Shown one piece after another: positions 35,262-43,736 of a stretch of DNA of 64,000 nt. The notes under the pieces are model-generated. The model did not search any database. It saw only the letters and a program-made list of their open reading frames with translations, and was not told where the DNA came from. Made by a program: the position numbers and the translations under genes. The stretch is taken from positions 28,418-92,417 of the forward strand of contig CANSDP010000004.1 of NCBI GenBank assembly GCA_947645675.1, written 5' to 3'. The DNA comes from an uncultured Bacillota bacterium (GTDB lineage: Bacteria; Bacillota; Clostridia; Oscillospirales; Oscillospiraceae). Within the stretch, counting starts at the first letter, position 1. Each line of letters starts with the position of its first letter.

Positions 35262-35306
35262 CGCCCTATCCCTTGAAACGGCGCGCCGGGTCGTCGCGCC
35301 CTACAG
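35262..35306. repeat. GC-rich dispersed repeat in the trmD leader
   Basis: The segment 35280-35306 repeats 32090-32116 almost base for base, and GGCGCGCC recurs in both. It falls between the trmD promoter and start codon, so it is part of the mRNA leader. Confidence 0.5.
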
Positions 35307-35320
35307 CAGTTTGAAGAAAT

Positions 35321-35349
35321 ATTATACGGGATTTATTTTCCTTTTGCAA
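35321..35349 (-). promoter_or_regulatory. Promoter of trmD
   Basis: On the minus strand: TTGCAA (35349-35344), a 17-bp spacer and TATAAT (35326-35321). Confidence 0.75.
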
Positions 35350-35391
35350 CAGATTCCAGACAAAAATACTATCGCACATTCAATCAAATTG

Positions 35392-35400
35392 TGCTATAAT
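35392..35400 (+). promoter_or_regulatory. Extended -10 promoter of the flavodiiron gene
   Basis: TGCTATAAT at 35392-35400 is an extended -10 element. No good -35 box stands at the usual distance, which would suit activator control, but no operator was recognised. Confidence 0.5.
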
Positions 35401-35441
35401 ATCTAATGACAAATTTTCTGAACGAAAGAGAGGTTTTCCTC

Positions 35442-36794
35442 ATGTATTGTACCCGTAAAATTACCGACGACCTTATCTGGATCGGCTCCAACGACCGTCA
35501 GCACCCCATCTTCGAGGCGGCCCACCCCGTCCCCCGGGGGATGTCCTACAACTCCTATCTGCTGCTGGACGAAAAGACAGTCCTCTTTGACACGGTGGAC
35601 CGGGCGGTCCAGACCCAGTTCATGGAGAACCTGGAGCACGCCCTGAACGGCCGGGCGCTGGACTATATCTTCGTCCACCACATGGAGCCCGACCACGCCG
35701 CCACCCTGGGCGACCTGATGCTCCGCCACCCCGAGGCGAAGATTGTGTGCAACGGCAAGGCCATCAACATGATCCGCCAGTTCCACGCCGCCGACCCCAA
35801 GGGAGCCATCCTGGTAAATGAGGGAGACACCCTGTCCACCGGCCGCCATCATTTCACCTTTGTGGCCGCCCCCATGGTTCACTGGCCCGAGGTGGTGGTC
35901 AGCTATGACTCCACCGACAAGATCCTCTTTTCCGCCGACGGCTTTGGCTCCTTCGGGGCGCTGAACGGCGTCCTCTTCGCCGATGAGATCGACTGGGAGC
36001 GGGACTGGCTGGACGAGGCCCGCCGGTACTACACCAACATTGTAGGCAAATACGGCCCCCAGGTCATGTCCCTGCTGAACAAGGCCTCCAAGCTGGATAT
36101 CCAGATGATCTGCCCCCTCCACGGCCCCGTCTGGCGCAAGGATTTTGGAAAAATCATCGACCGGTATGTGAAGTGGGCCTCCTATGAGCCCGAGGTTCAG
36201 GGTGTGGTCATCCCCTTCGCCTCCATCTATGGAAATACCGAGACCGCCGCCAGTATCCTGGCCTGCCGTCTGGCCGAGCTGGGCGTGCCGGTGGAAATGT
36301 ATGACGTGTCGTCCAGCCACTACTCCTATGTGCTGTCCGACTGCTTCAAATACAGCCACATCGTCTTTGCCTGCCCCACCTACAACAACGGTATTTTCGA
36401 CCCCATGGAGCACCTGCTCCGGGATCTGGCCCACCACAACCTGCAAAACCGGAAGGTGGCCCTCATCCAAAACGGCTCCTGGGCCCCCGCCAGCGGCAAG
36501 CTGATGGCCGAAATTCTGGGCGAGATGAAAAATATGGAGCTGCTTGAGGCTCCAATCACCCTCAAGTCCGCCCTGGCCCCCGGCCAGGAGAGCGAGCTGG
36601 AGGCGCTGGCCCAGGCTCTGGCCGCGTCGGTGAAAGGCGTGGAGCCCGCCCCCGAGGCCGAGCCCGCCCAGGACAAGCCCCGCGGCTTTGTCTGTAAGAT
36701 CTGCGGCTTCATCTATGAGAGCGATACCCTCCCCGAGGACTACACCTGCCCAATCTGCCGCCGCCCCGCCTCCGACTTTGAGCCGGTGCGGTGA
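35442..36794 (+). CDS. Flavodiiron protein fused to a C-terminal rubredoxin domain
   Basis: 450 aa from the ATG at 35442. The metallo-beta-lactamase-like diiron domain (about 1-245) carries VHHMEPDHA and later ligands in the HWPE, SADGFGSFG and CPLHGPVW segments. The flavodoxin domain (about 250-390) binds FMN at ASIYGNTETAAS. After an Ala/Pro/Glu-rich linker comes a rubredoxin domain with CKICGFIY and CPICRR (about 411-450). It reduces O2 to water (or NO to N2O) and so protects anaerobic enzymes; the fused rubredoxin delivers the electrons directly. Confidence 0.93.
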   Translation: MYCTRKITDDLIWIGSNDRQHPIFEAAHPVPRGMSYNSYLLLDEKTVLFDTVDRAVQTQFMENLEHALNGRALDYIFVHHMEPDHAATLGDLMLRHPEAKIVCNGKAINMIRQFHAADPKGAILVNEGDTLSTGRHHFTFVAAPMVHWPEVVVSYDSTDKILFSADGFGSFGALNGVLFADEIDWERDWLDEARRYYTNIVGKYGPQVMSLLNKASKLDIQMICPLHGPVWRKDFGKIIDRYVKWASYEPEVQGVVIPFASIYGNTETAASILACRLAELGVPVEMYDVSSSHYSYVLSDCFKYSHIVFACPTYNNGIFDPMEHLLRDLAHHNLQNRKVALIQNGSWAPASGKLMAEILGEMKNMELLEAPITLKSALAPGQESELEALAQALAASVKGVEPAPEAEPAQDKPRGFVCKICGFIYESDTLPEDYTCPICRRPASDFEPVR

Positions 36795-36808
36795 CCATAA
36801 GATGCAAA

Positions 36809-36834
36809 ACCGCCGCCCCATATGGGGCGGCGGT
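36809..36834. terminator. Bidirectional hairpin between convergent genes
   Basis: ACCGCCGCCCC-ATAT-GGGGCGGCGGT is a perfect 11-bp stem. The minus strand continues TTTTGC and the plus strand TCCTATTTA, so termination is probably better for the leftward glycosyltransferase. Confidence 0.55.
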
Positions 36835-36847
36835 TCCTATTTACCTC

Positions 36848-38095
36848 TTACCTCCCGGGCAGCTGGGGGGCCATAGTCCGGGTGTGGCGGATCTCCTCCC
36901 AGACGGTGGTCCGTTTCCAAAAGCTGGCTGTGGCAATGGGCAGCCAGGTGAGGAGGAAAAGCCAATAGGTCCCCAGCGCCTTCCACAGACGGCGGTCCCA
37001 TTTTCCCTCCAATGTAATGACGATCCCGGCGGCCGCGGTGGCCGTGAGGGCCGCCCAGGCGATATTCCCGCAGGCCCCCGCCAGACCAAGCAGTACAGCC
37101 TGAAGCAGGGTCCGTCCACCCAGCGCGGCGGTGAGGGCGGTACAGACCAGCCCCGCCAGCGCGGCCAGCTGATAGGCGGGCAGAATCATGGTGGAGACCA
37201 TGTCCAGAAGGGCCAGCCGGGGCCGCTCCCCCAGCTCCTGGGCTAAGGCGGGCAGATAGGCCTCCGCCACCTGGATGGTGCCGCTGGTCCAGCGGCGGCG
37301 CTGCTTGAAGGACTGCTCCCAGGTCAGGGGCTGTTCGTCATAGGTGATGGCCTTGGGGGCGTAGGCCACCCGCTCCCCCGCCAGAAGGGCCTGAACGGTG
37401 ATCTCCATGTCCTCGCTGATGGTCTCGGTGCGCCAGCCGCCCAGCTTGTCCAGCAGACTCTGCGTCACCATGAAGCCGGTGCCGCCGATCATGGCGGACA
37501 GGCCCAGGCCCGCCTTTCCCCCATTGTGGAAGCGGTCCATCATCCAGTAGTAGATGGAGGAGCAGCCGGACAGGGCGGTGTCATAGGGGTTCTTGCTGTC
37601 CCGATAGCCCTGAGCCGCCTGAACGCCGGTGAGCCGGACGTTGTTCATCTCCGCCAGGAAATTCCGGTCCACGACGTTGTCCGCGTCGAAAACCAGCCAG
37701 GCGTCGTACCGCCGGCCCCGGAGGCGGTTGTAGGCAAAGCGGAGGACCTCCCCCTTGCTCTTCACCGGCACGGTGCACTCCAGCACCTTGGCCCCGAAGC
37801 TCCGGGCCGCCAGAGCGGTGTTATCGGTGCAGTTGTTGGGGATGACCCAGATGTCATACAGCTCCGCCGGGTAGCTCTGGGTGAGCAGGCTGTTAACCAG
37901 CGGACCGATCACCATCTCCTCGTTTCGGGCGGCAATCAAAATTGCGAACTTCGTCTGAGCGGGATGCAGACCATAGTCCTGCGGCTTCCGCACACAGGCC
38001 AGCCCGGATATCAGATACCACAGTCCCCAAAGCCCCATCAATACTCCCATTGTGCCCGTAAGGGCCAGCGCGGCGGGAAACAGCCAGTCCGTCAT
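36848..38095 (-). CDS. Processive-type glycosyltransferase family 2, membrane bound
   Basis: 415 aa. An N-terminal membrane helix (about 8-30) is followed by a GT-A domain with ILIAARNEE, the DxD-type VFDADN, ISEDME and QRRRW, the D-D-D-QxxRW set of processive beta-glycosyltransferases. Three or four C-terminal membrane helices follow (about 285-400). Likely role: extension of a surface polysaccharide; substrate unknown. Transcribed alone. Confidence 0.88.
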   Translation of the reverse strand: MTDWLFPAALALTGTMGVLMGLWGLWYLISGLACVRKPQDYGLHPAQTKFAILIAARNEEMVIGPLVNSLLTQSYPAELYDIWVIPNNCTDNTALAARSFGAKVLECTVPVKSKGEVLRFAYNRLRGRRYDAWLVFDADNVVDRNFLAEMNNVRLTGVQAAQGYRDSKNPYDTALSGCSSIYYWMMDRFHNGGKAGLGLSAMIGGTGFMVTQSLLDKLGGWRTETISEDMEITVQALLAGERVAYAPKAITYDEQPLTWEQSFKQRRRWTSGTIQVAEAYLPALAQELGERPRLALLDMVSTMILPAYQLAALAGLVCTALTAALGGRTLLQAVLLGLAGACGNIAWAALTATAAAGIVITLEGKWDRRLWKALGTYWLFLLTWLPIATASFWKRTTVWEEIRHTRTMAPQLPGR

Positions 38096-38295
38096 ATCCC
38101 TGCGCCTCCTCTCCTTGTTGTCAAAGCAATCCTAACAGAGGATTGTTAAGGACAGCGTAGGGGGAAAATTAAGATTTCATGAAGGTTTTCTTAAAGACAT
38201 AGGACAGGCCCGGCCCCGCATAGGCTGTACTAACCGGCTTCCTGAATTTATAGCAGTATTCAAAAACACTGACAATAGATGCTGAGTTTATTTTT

Positions 38296-38322
38296 GTTTC
38301 CACCCCCGGAGGGGGTGGAAAC
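38296..38322. repeat. Perfect 27-bp palindrome upstream of ymxH
   Basis: GTTTCCACCCCC-GGA-GGGGGTGGAAAC has 12-bp perfect arms. It is not followed by T on either strand. The rest of the 286-bp gap 38096-38381 shows only a small AATCCT dyad at about 38131-38147 and no clear promoter. Confidence 0.6.
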
Positions 38323-38381
38323 AGTGGCAGCAATCCTGAAGATTGCTATAGACTGGAGGCCATCATAAAGGAGCGATTCCA

Positions 38382-38615
38382 ATGGAAACTCGCATTGCGG
38401 AGCTGCGGTATAAGGAGGTCATCAGCGTGGAGGACGGAGCCCGGTACGGCTACGTGGGGGACATGGAGGTGGACCTGGAGACCGGCCAGGTGAAGGCCCT
38501 CATCGTCCCCGGCCGGCGGCGGTTCTTCGGCCTGCTGGGCCGGGAGGAGGACAAGATCATCCCCTGGAACGCCGTGAAGCGCTTCGGGGAGGATATTATT
38601 TTGGTGGAGAAATAA
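38382..38615 (+). CDS. ymxH: YlmC/YmxH family sporulation protein (PRC-barrel)
   Basis: 77 aa single PRC-barrel domain with RIAELRYKEVISVEDGARYGYVGDME and the closing DKIIPWNAVKRFGEDIILVE, the full length for the family. YmxH/YlmC proteins are found in endospore formers; the molecular role is poorly defined. The ATG has AAAGGAG 8 bp upstream. Confidence 0.9.
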   Translation: METRIAELRYKEVISVEDGARYGYVGDMEVDLETGQVKALIVPGRRRFFGLLGREEDKIIPWNAVKRFGEDIILVEK

Positions 38616-38619
38616 GGGC

Positions 38620-38643
38620 GGCCCGCTCCGGATGGAGCGGGCC
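38620..38643. terminator. Hairpin after ymxH
   Basis: GGCCCGCTCC-GGAT-GGAGCGGGCC is a perfect 10-bp stem between convergent genes, without a T-run on the plus strand and with only CCCTTATTTC on the minus strand. Confidence 0.4.
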
Positions 38644-38680
38644 AAAACTGTTCGTTCAAGCATCACCGCAGTAGTAAACT

Positions 38681-38878
38681 TTAGAATCCTTTCGCCGCCC
38701 GCCAGCCCATGGCTCTGCCGAACAAAAAAGTGTAGCAGATCGCTCCGCAGGTGTCCCGGTCCGCCACATCGCACAGGGCAAGTATGTCGTTCAGCCCAAT
38801 CTGATAATCCTTATCCGCTTTCTCGTCTATCCCGGTCTGTTCGATGTACTGCTTGATTTCCTTGATGATAGCTTCCAT
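38681..38878 (-). CDS. Small protein of unknown function
   Basis: 65 aa, mostly helical, with two Cys in the C-terminal half (DRDTCGAICYTFLFGRAMGWRAAKGF). The ATG follows a strong AAGGAGG. No family recognised. It lies 113 bp downstream of the small ribbon-helix-helix gene on the same strand. Confidence 0.7.
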   Translation of the reverse strand: MEAIIKEIKQYIEQTGIDEKADKDYQIGLNDILALCDVADRDTCGAICYTFLFGRAMGWRAAKGF

Positions 38879-38991
38879 CTTGAAAAACCTCCTTGATTTT
38901 CACCAGGAGATATGGCATAATCAGATTTGCCAGACCTCCAGGTGTGGTTCAATAACGGATTCGCTCTACTTTTGACGGGTGGGCGTTTCCG

Positions 38992-39171
38992 TTATTTTTT
39001 GTCCAATCCATCTTTCACAAGCTTGATCCCCCTGTTTACAACATCGGTCCTGGAAAGATTGAGCCGCTCTGCACATTCCTCAAGCAGACTTAACTCCTCT
39101 TCACTCATACGAAGCTGTAAACTTTTGTCTCGTTTGCTCGTTCCTTTGATCGGACGGCCTGTCCTTGGCAA
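38992..39171 (-). CDS. Ribbon-helix-helix (CopG/MetJ-type) DNA-binding protein, 59 aa
   Basis: A short gene read from a TTG at 39171 (GAGGTG 7 bp upstream) to TAA at 38992. The protein begins PRTGRPIKGTSKRDKSLQLR, where the last residues form the DNA-binding strand. Two helices (SEEELSLLEECAERLNLSR and TDVVNRGIKLVKDGL) follow, the standard RHH layout. The GRPIKGTSKRD tail is common in clostridial RHH proteins. It has a near-consensus promoter. No toxin gene was recognised next to it. Confidence 0.8.
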   Translation of the reverse strand: MPRTGRPIKGTSKRDKSLQLRMSEEELSLLEECAERLNLSRTDVVNRGIKLVKDGLDKK

Positions 39172-39202
39172 AATCTCTTCACCTCACTTTTGCCATTGCT
39201 TT

Positions 39203-39231
39203 ATTCTATAATATGCAGTTGCAAATGTCAA
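39203..39231 (-). promoter_or_regulatory. Promoter of the ribbon-helix-helix gene
   Basis: On the minus strand: TTGACA (39231-39226), a 17-bp spacer and TAGAAT (39208-39203), starting just after the addA stop codon. Confidence 0.8.
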
Positions 39232-39260
39232 TCGATTTTTAAAATTTCCTGCGACTATTT

Positions 39261-42200
39261 TTACATCTCCACCGCCGTATCAGTAGCGAAGAACCACAGC
39301 ACCTGCCGGTTGACGGGCTTGCCCAGGATGGCGGACAGGGCCTGACAGTAGGCGGCGAGCTGAGGGCGGTACTCCTCAGCCCGGGACTGCTCGCCGCCGG
39401 GGCGGACCCGGTCGCTTTTGAAGTCCACCACGGTGACGGAGCCGTCCTCCCCCTCAAACCAGGCGTCGATAACCCCCTGGAGGAGGACCTCCTCCCCCCT
39501 TCCCTCGGGGAAGTAGTCCAGGGCGGAGACCAGAATGGAGAATTTAAACTCCCGGCGGCACCGGTTTCCCGCCGACGCCATAGTCCGGCCCAGAGTGCTG
39601 GACAGAAAGGCGGACAGCCGCTCCGGCTCCACCGCCTGGCGCTGGAGCTTGGTGAGAAACCCCGCCTCGGTCAGCCGGTCCAGCTCCTCCCCCACCGCCT
39701 GGGGGTCGGGCTCCATGTCCAGGGGGAGGTACTGCATCGCCAGATGGAGGGCGGTGCCCCGCTGGGCGGGGGTGAGGCCCCGGTCCTGGGCGATGAAGTC
39801 GGGCCGGGTGATGGGCTGGCCTCTGGGGGTGGTGACGGCGGTGTCCTCCGCCGCCTCCCGGTCCAGGGGCCGGCCCTTGATCTGGGTGGCGGTGAGCTTG
39901 GAGGGCAGATTCGCCGCCGCAAGATGGGGATAGACCCAGCTCAGCCGGGCGGACAAGTCCTCGTCAGGCTCCGCCTCCTCCGGGCGGTCAGTGTAATGGC
40001 CTTCCGCTTTACGCTCCTCTCCCAGAGCGGTCCCGTCCACCCAGCGGATGTCCCAGGCAGGCCCGGTGGGCTGCGGCGGAGTGACGCCGGAAATATCTGC
40101 CAGCGCCCGGAGAGCGTCCCCCTCGGGCCGGGTGAGGGCGTGAAGAAGCACCCAGGCTCCTACGCTCTGCTGCTGCTCCAGGGCCATGGGACTGATGGGC
40201 AGACTGTCCCCCAGCCGCTTCAGGGCGCCCGCCCCCTCGGACAGGGCCAGGGAGAGGATCAGCTTCTCCCGGGCTCGGGTCATAGCCACATAGAGCAGCC
40301 GCAGCTCCTCCGCCATCATCTCCCGTTCCAGCTGGCGGGCCACCGCCTGACGGGCCAGGGTGGTGTACTCCACCATCCGCTCCCGGTCCAGCCCCTTGGG
40401 GCCCACCCCCAGCTTGGAGTGAAACAGCACCGGGCGCATCATGTCGTCCCGGTTGAGCCGCCGGGTCAGTCCGCACACCAGCACCACCGGCTTTTCCAGC
40501 CCTTTGGATTGGTGGATGGAAAGGATGGATACGCCCTCCCCGCCCGGGCCTCCGTCAGGGGCGGTCCCCAGCCGGAGACCGGCGTTCCTCAGCCGCTCCA
40601 GCCGCAGGAGAAACTGGAACAGGGTGCGGCACCCGCTGTCCTCCAGCCGCCCGGCCAGAGCGTAGAGGGACAGCAGATTGCTCCGCCGCTCGCCGCCCCC
40701 TTCCATAGCGCCGAAAATGCCCAGCATATTGGTCCGCTCAAAGATGTGCCAAATCAGCTGGCGGCAGGTGCGGTCTCCGGCGCAGTCCCGCAGCTCCTCC
40801 AGCTGCTCCAGGAAGCTCCGGCACGCCTGGTCCCCTCCCTCGGCGGCGCGGACCAGGGCGGTGTAGAAATCTCCGCCGCTGTCCGCCCGGAGAAGGGCCA
40901 GCTGGTCGCCGGTAAAGCCGTACACCGGGGAGCGCAGAGCCGAAATCAGGGCCACATCCTGGCGTGGGTTGTCCACAATCTGTAAAATAGACAGGGCCAC
41001 GTTGACCTCGGTGGTCTCAAAGAAGTCATCCCCACCCTGGGCGGTCCAAGGGACCCCCTCCTGGTTGAGGGCCAGCAAATAGTGGTGCGTCACCAAGCGC
41101 GGGCTGCGCAGGAGGATCATCACGTCAGACGGGCGCAGAGGCCGCAGGCCGTCTCCCTCCTCAATCATCAGGGGCTGATCCAGCAGCTCCCGGACCCGGC
41201 GGGCTGCAAAGCGGGCCTCCAGGAGGTCCTTGCTCTCCTTCTCTCCCTCCTGCTCCCCAAGGAAGGACAGGTCCAGCGCGTCCAGCTCCAGGGCGTAGGG
41301 GCAGACATCGTCTCCCCGCTGCCCGCCGCCGTTCAAAAACGCCTTACCAGGTACCAGCGCCTGATCGTCAGTATAGTCCAGCTCCCCGAATTCAGTTGAC
41401 ATAATGCTCCGAAACAGATCGTTGCACCCCTCCAGCACCTGGGGCCGGGAGCGGAAATTCTGGGACAGCAGGCGCCTTCTGGGCTGTCCCTCCAACGCCG
41501 CCTCTCCATCCGGGAAGCGGCGGTATTTATCCAGGAAAATGGTGGGGTCGGCCAAACGGAACCGGTAGATGGACTGCTTCACGTCCCCTACCTGGAACAG
41601 CCGCCGTCCTCCGCCGGAGATGGCGTCGAAGATGGCGTTCTGCACCTGATTAGTATCCTGATACTCGTCCACCAGCACCTCGTCGAACCGGGCCCCCCAG
41701 TACCGGGCCAGCTCGGTTGGCGCCCCGTCCTCTCCAACCAGCAGCTTGACGGCGAAGTGCTCCAGGTCGGAGAAGTCCACCAAACCCCGCCGGGCCTTTT
41801 CCTTGGAAAAGGCGGTCTGAAAATCCAGCACCAGATCCATAAGCGCCTGGACAGCGGGGCGGGACAGGGCCAGCTCCGCCAGGATCTCGTCTGTCGTTCC
41901 ACTAAAGCCCTCCGCCAGCTTATCCAGCAGCTTCTTACTCCGGGCCCGGATGTACTTTACCCGCTCTTTAGTTTGAATAGCCCGCTCCTCCTCAAAGGGG
42001 CTGAGCTCCACGCTCCGCTTCTTCTTTCTCCCGGCGTCGGGGAAGGGAATGGGCAGGACCGCCGCCGCCTCATCCCAGACGCGGGCGGTCAGGAAGTCCT
42101 CTACCGCCTCCAGGGTGGCGGTGATGGACGGGCCGTAGTTGGCCTCCAGCAGCTCGTCCTCCCTGGTCAGGGCCAGGGCCTGCTCCAGCCGGTCCCGGCA

Positions 42201-42878
42201 GAAGCCCGCCCGACGCCGGGCATCCTCCAGCAGCAGCGCCCCCCAGGGGGTCTGGGCCAGGTCGGACACGCCCTCCAGCATCCAGATGTCCTTCTGCTCC
42301 TCCAGCCAGCGGGTTGGGTCCGGGTGGCTCTGGACCTGAGAGAAGATCCTCAGCGCGATCTGGGCCAGACGGCTGTCGTCCCGTCCGGCAGACAGGGTGT
42401 CCACCAAAACGGCAAAGGGACTGTCCGGAGACAGCTCCTCATACCGCTTGTCCAGCACCTCCTCCAGCACCTGCTCCATCAGCACACGGCCCTCCCCCTC
42501 ATCACACAGGCGGAAGTCCGGGTCCAGGTCCAGCAGGTGGCCGCTCTCCCGAAGGAGGGCGGCGCAGAAGGCGTGTATGGTGGAGATATTGGCCCGGTAG
42601 ACCAGCACCGTCTGGCGGCGCAGATGGCGGTCGTTGGGGTTCTCCGCCAGCCGGTCGGACAGCTCCTGGGCGATGCGCCCCCGCAGCTCCGCCGCCGCCG
42701 CCTTGGTGTAGGTGATGACCAGGAAGCGGTCAATATCCGCCCCCTCCTTGTCCACTCGGTCCAGCAGCCGCTCCACCAGCACCCGGGTCTTCCCCGACCC
42801 CGCCGCCGCCGACACCAGCAGCTCGCCGCCCCGGTCGTCTACAATACTTCTCTGTTCGTCTGTCAGTGGGAAGGGCAT
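39261..42878 (-). CDS. addA: ATP-dependent helicase/nuclease subunit A (AddA/RexA)
   Basis: 1205 aa UvrD-type helicase plus RecB-type nuclease. Walker A AAAGSGKT is at residues 24-31. DEYQDTNQVQ, VGDVKQSIYRFR and VAMTRAREKLILS are the other helicase motifs. The C-terminal nuclease has GVIDAW and VVDFKSDRV. With AddB it processes double-strand breaks up to Chi for RecA loading and degrades foreign linear DNA. It lies in one transcript with addB but is separated from it by two unrelated genes. Confidence 0.97.
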   Translation of the reverse strand: MPFPLTDEQRSIVDDRGGELLVSAAAGSGKTRVLVERLLDRVDKEGADIDRFLVITYTKAAAAELRGRIAQELSDRLAENPNDRHLRRQTVLVYRANISTIHAFCAALLRESGHLLDLDPDFRLCDEGEGRVLMEQVLEEVLDKRYEELSPDSPFAVLVDTLSAGRDDSRLAQIALRIFSQVQSHPDPTRWLEEQKDIWMLEGVSDLAQTPWGALLLEDARRRAGFCRDRLEQALALTREDELLEANYGPSITATLEAVEDFLTARVWDEAAAVLPIPFPDAGRKKKRSVELSPFEEERAIQTKERVKYIRARSKKLLDKLAEGFSGTTDEILAELALSRPAVQALMDLVLDFQTAFSKEKARRGLVDFSDLEHFAVKLLVGEDGAPTELARYWGARFDEVLVDEYQDTNQVQNAIFDAISGGGRRLFQVGDVKQSIYRFRLADPTIFLDKYRRFPDGEAALEGQPRRRLLSQNFRSRPQVLEGCNDLFRSIMSTEFGELDYTDDQALVPGKAFLNGGGQRGDDVCPYALELDALDLSFLGEQEGEKESKDLLEARFAARRVRELLDQPLMIEEGDGLRPLRPSDVMILLRSPRLVTHHYLLALNQEGVPWTAQGGDDFFETTEVNVALSILQIVDNPRQDVALISALRSPVYGFTGDQLALLRADSGGDFYTALVRAAEGGDQACRSFLEQLEELRDCAGDRTCRQLIWHIFERTNMLGIFGAMEGGGERRSNLLSLYALAGRLEDSGCRTLFQFLLRLERLRNAGLRLGTAPDGGPGGEGVSILSIHQSKGLEKPVVLVCGLTRRLNRDDMMRPVLFHSKLGVGPKGLDRERMVEYTTLARQAVARQLEREMMAEELRLLYVAMTRAREKLILSLALSEGAGALKRLGDSLPISPMALEQQQSVGAWVLLHALTRPEGDALRALADISGVTPPQPTGPAWDIRWVDGTALGEERKAEGHYTDRPEEAEPDEDLSARLSWVYPHLAAANLPSKLTATQIKGRPLDREAAEDTAVTTPRGQPITRPDFIAQDRGLTPAQRGTALHLAMQYLPLDMEPDPQAVGEELDRLTEAGFLTKLQRQAVEPERLSAFLSSTLGRTMASAGNRCRREFKFSILVSALDYFPEGRGEEVLLQGVIDAWFEGEDGSVTVVDFKSDRVRPGGEQSRAEEYRPQLAAYCQALSAILGKPVNRQVLWFFATDTAVEM

Positions 42879-42891
42879 AAGACAGTCTCCT

Positions 42892-43725
42892 TTACTCCGT
42901 CAGCACGCTCAAATACTTCTCGATGCGGATGCCGTTGTTCCGCTCGGCCACGTCCTGTTCCATAAAAATGAGCCGCTCCAGCAGGTCCACTGCCTTCTTC
43001 ACCGCCTGGGGGAGCGTCCGCCCCTCCAGCAGCTTGCCGGTGAGCAGGGAGGTAAAGATATCCCCGGTGCCCGGGAAATGGGCCTTGATGAAGCGGTAGG
43101 GCACGGTGAAGTACTCCCCGGTCTTCGCGTCAAAGCCCCAGACCACATGACGGCCCGTCTCTGTCTCCCGGCCGCTGGTGATGACCGCCGACTTGGGGCC
43201 CAGAGACAGCAGACCGTCCAGCACCTGGCGGGCCTCCCCGGCGGTCAGGGTCTCCTGACCCTCATACACACCGGTGAGGAACTCCGCCTCGGTGAGGTTG
43301 GGGACGACCACATCGGCCACCCCGGCGAAGCGGCTCATATTCTCCACCGTCTCCCGGGTGGAGCCGTTGTACAGCTTGCCGCCGTCCCCCATGATGGGGT
43401 CGGTGATCACCAGAAAGTCCTCCTTCCGCTGGCTGTCGATAAAATCCCGGAGCAGGTCCACCTGGTCCGCCGAGGCCAGAAAGCCGGTGGTGATGCAGTC
43501 GAACTGGAAGCCCAGTGTCTGCCAGACCTGGATGGTCTCCCGCATGTACTGGGTGGTGTCCAGCACGGAAAATTTTCCATAATCGAAGTTGTTGGACACC
43601 AGGGCGGTGGGCAGGTTATAAATGCTGTGGCCCATGTTGGACAGAATGGGCAGCATACCCGCCATTCCCATCTTTCCGTAACCGGGCATGTCGCTGATAA
43701 TTAAAATATTCTTGCTGTGTTCCAT
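42892..43725 (-). CDS. Pyridoxamine/pyridoxal kinase-like PfkB-family kinase
   Basis: 277 aa. The ribokinase-fold signature FPGTGDIFTSLLTGKLL with the catalytic Asp, ITDPIMGDGGKLYNG, and VVVPNLTEAEFLTG match the PdxY/PdxK-type kinases that phosphorylate vitamin B6 vitamers for salvage. The substrate assignment is by family only. It is 13 bp before addA and 11 bp after the hydrolase gene. Confidence 0.88.
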   Translation of the reverse strand: MEHSKNILIISDMPGYGKMGMAGMLPILSNMGHSIYNLPTALVSNNFDYGKFSVLDTTQYMRETIQVWQTLGFQFDCITTGFLASADQVDLLRDFIDSQRKEDFLVITDPIMGDGGKLYNGSTRETVENMSRFAGVADVVVPNLTEAEFLTGVYEGQETLTAGEARQVLDGLLSLGPKSAVITSGRETETGRHVVWGFDAKTGEYFTVPYRFIKAHFPGTGDIFTSLLTGKLLEGRTLPQAVKKAVDLLERLIFMEQDVAERNNGIRIEKYLSVLTE

Positions 43726-43736
43726 AAAAACCTTCC

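Noticed and set aside
38296..38322. Terminator for the glycosyltransferase or a plus-strand gene
   Set aside because: Neither strand has a T-run after the palindrome and the position does not follow a gene end.
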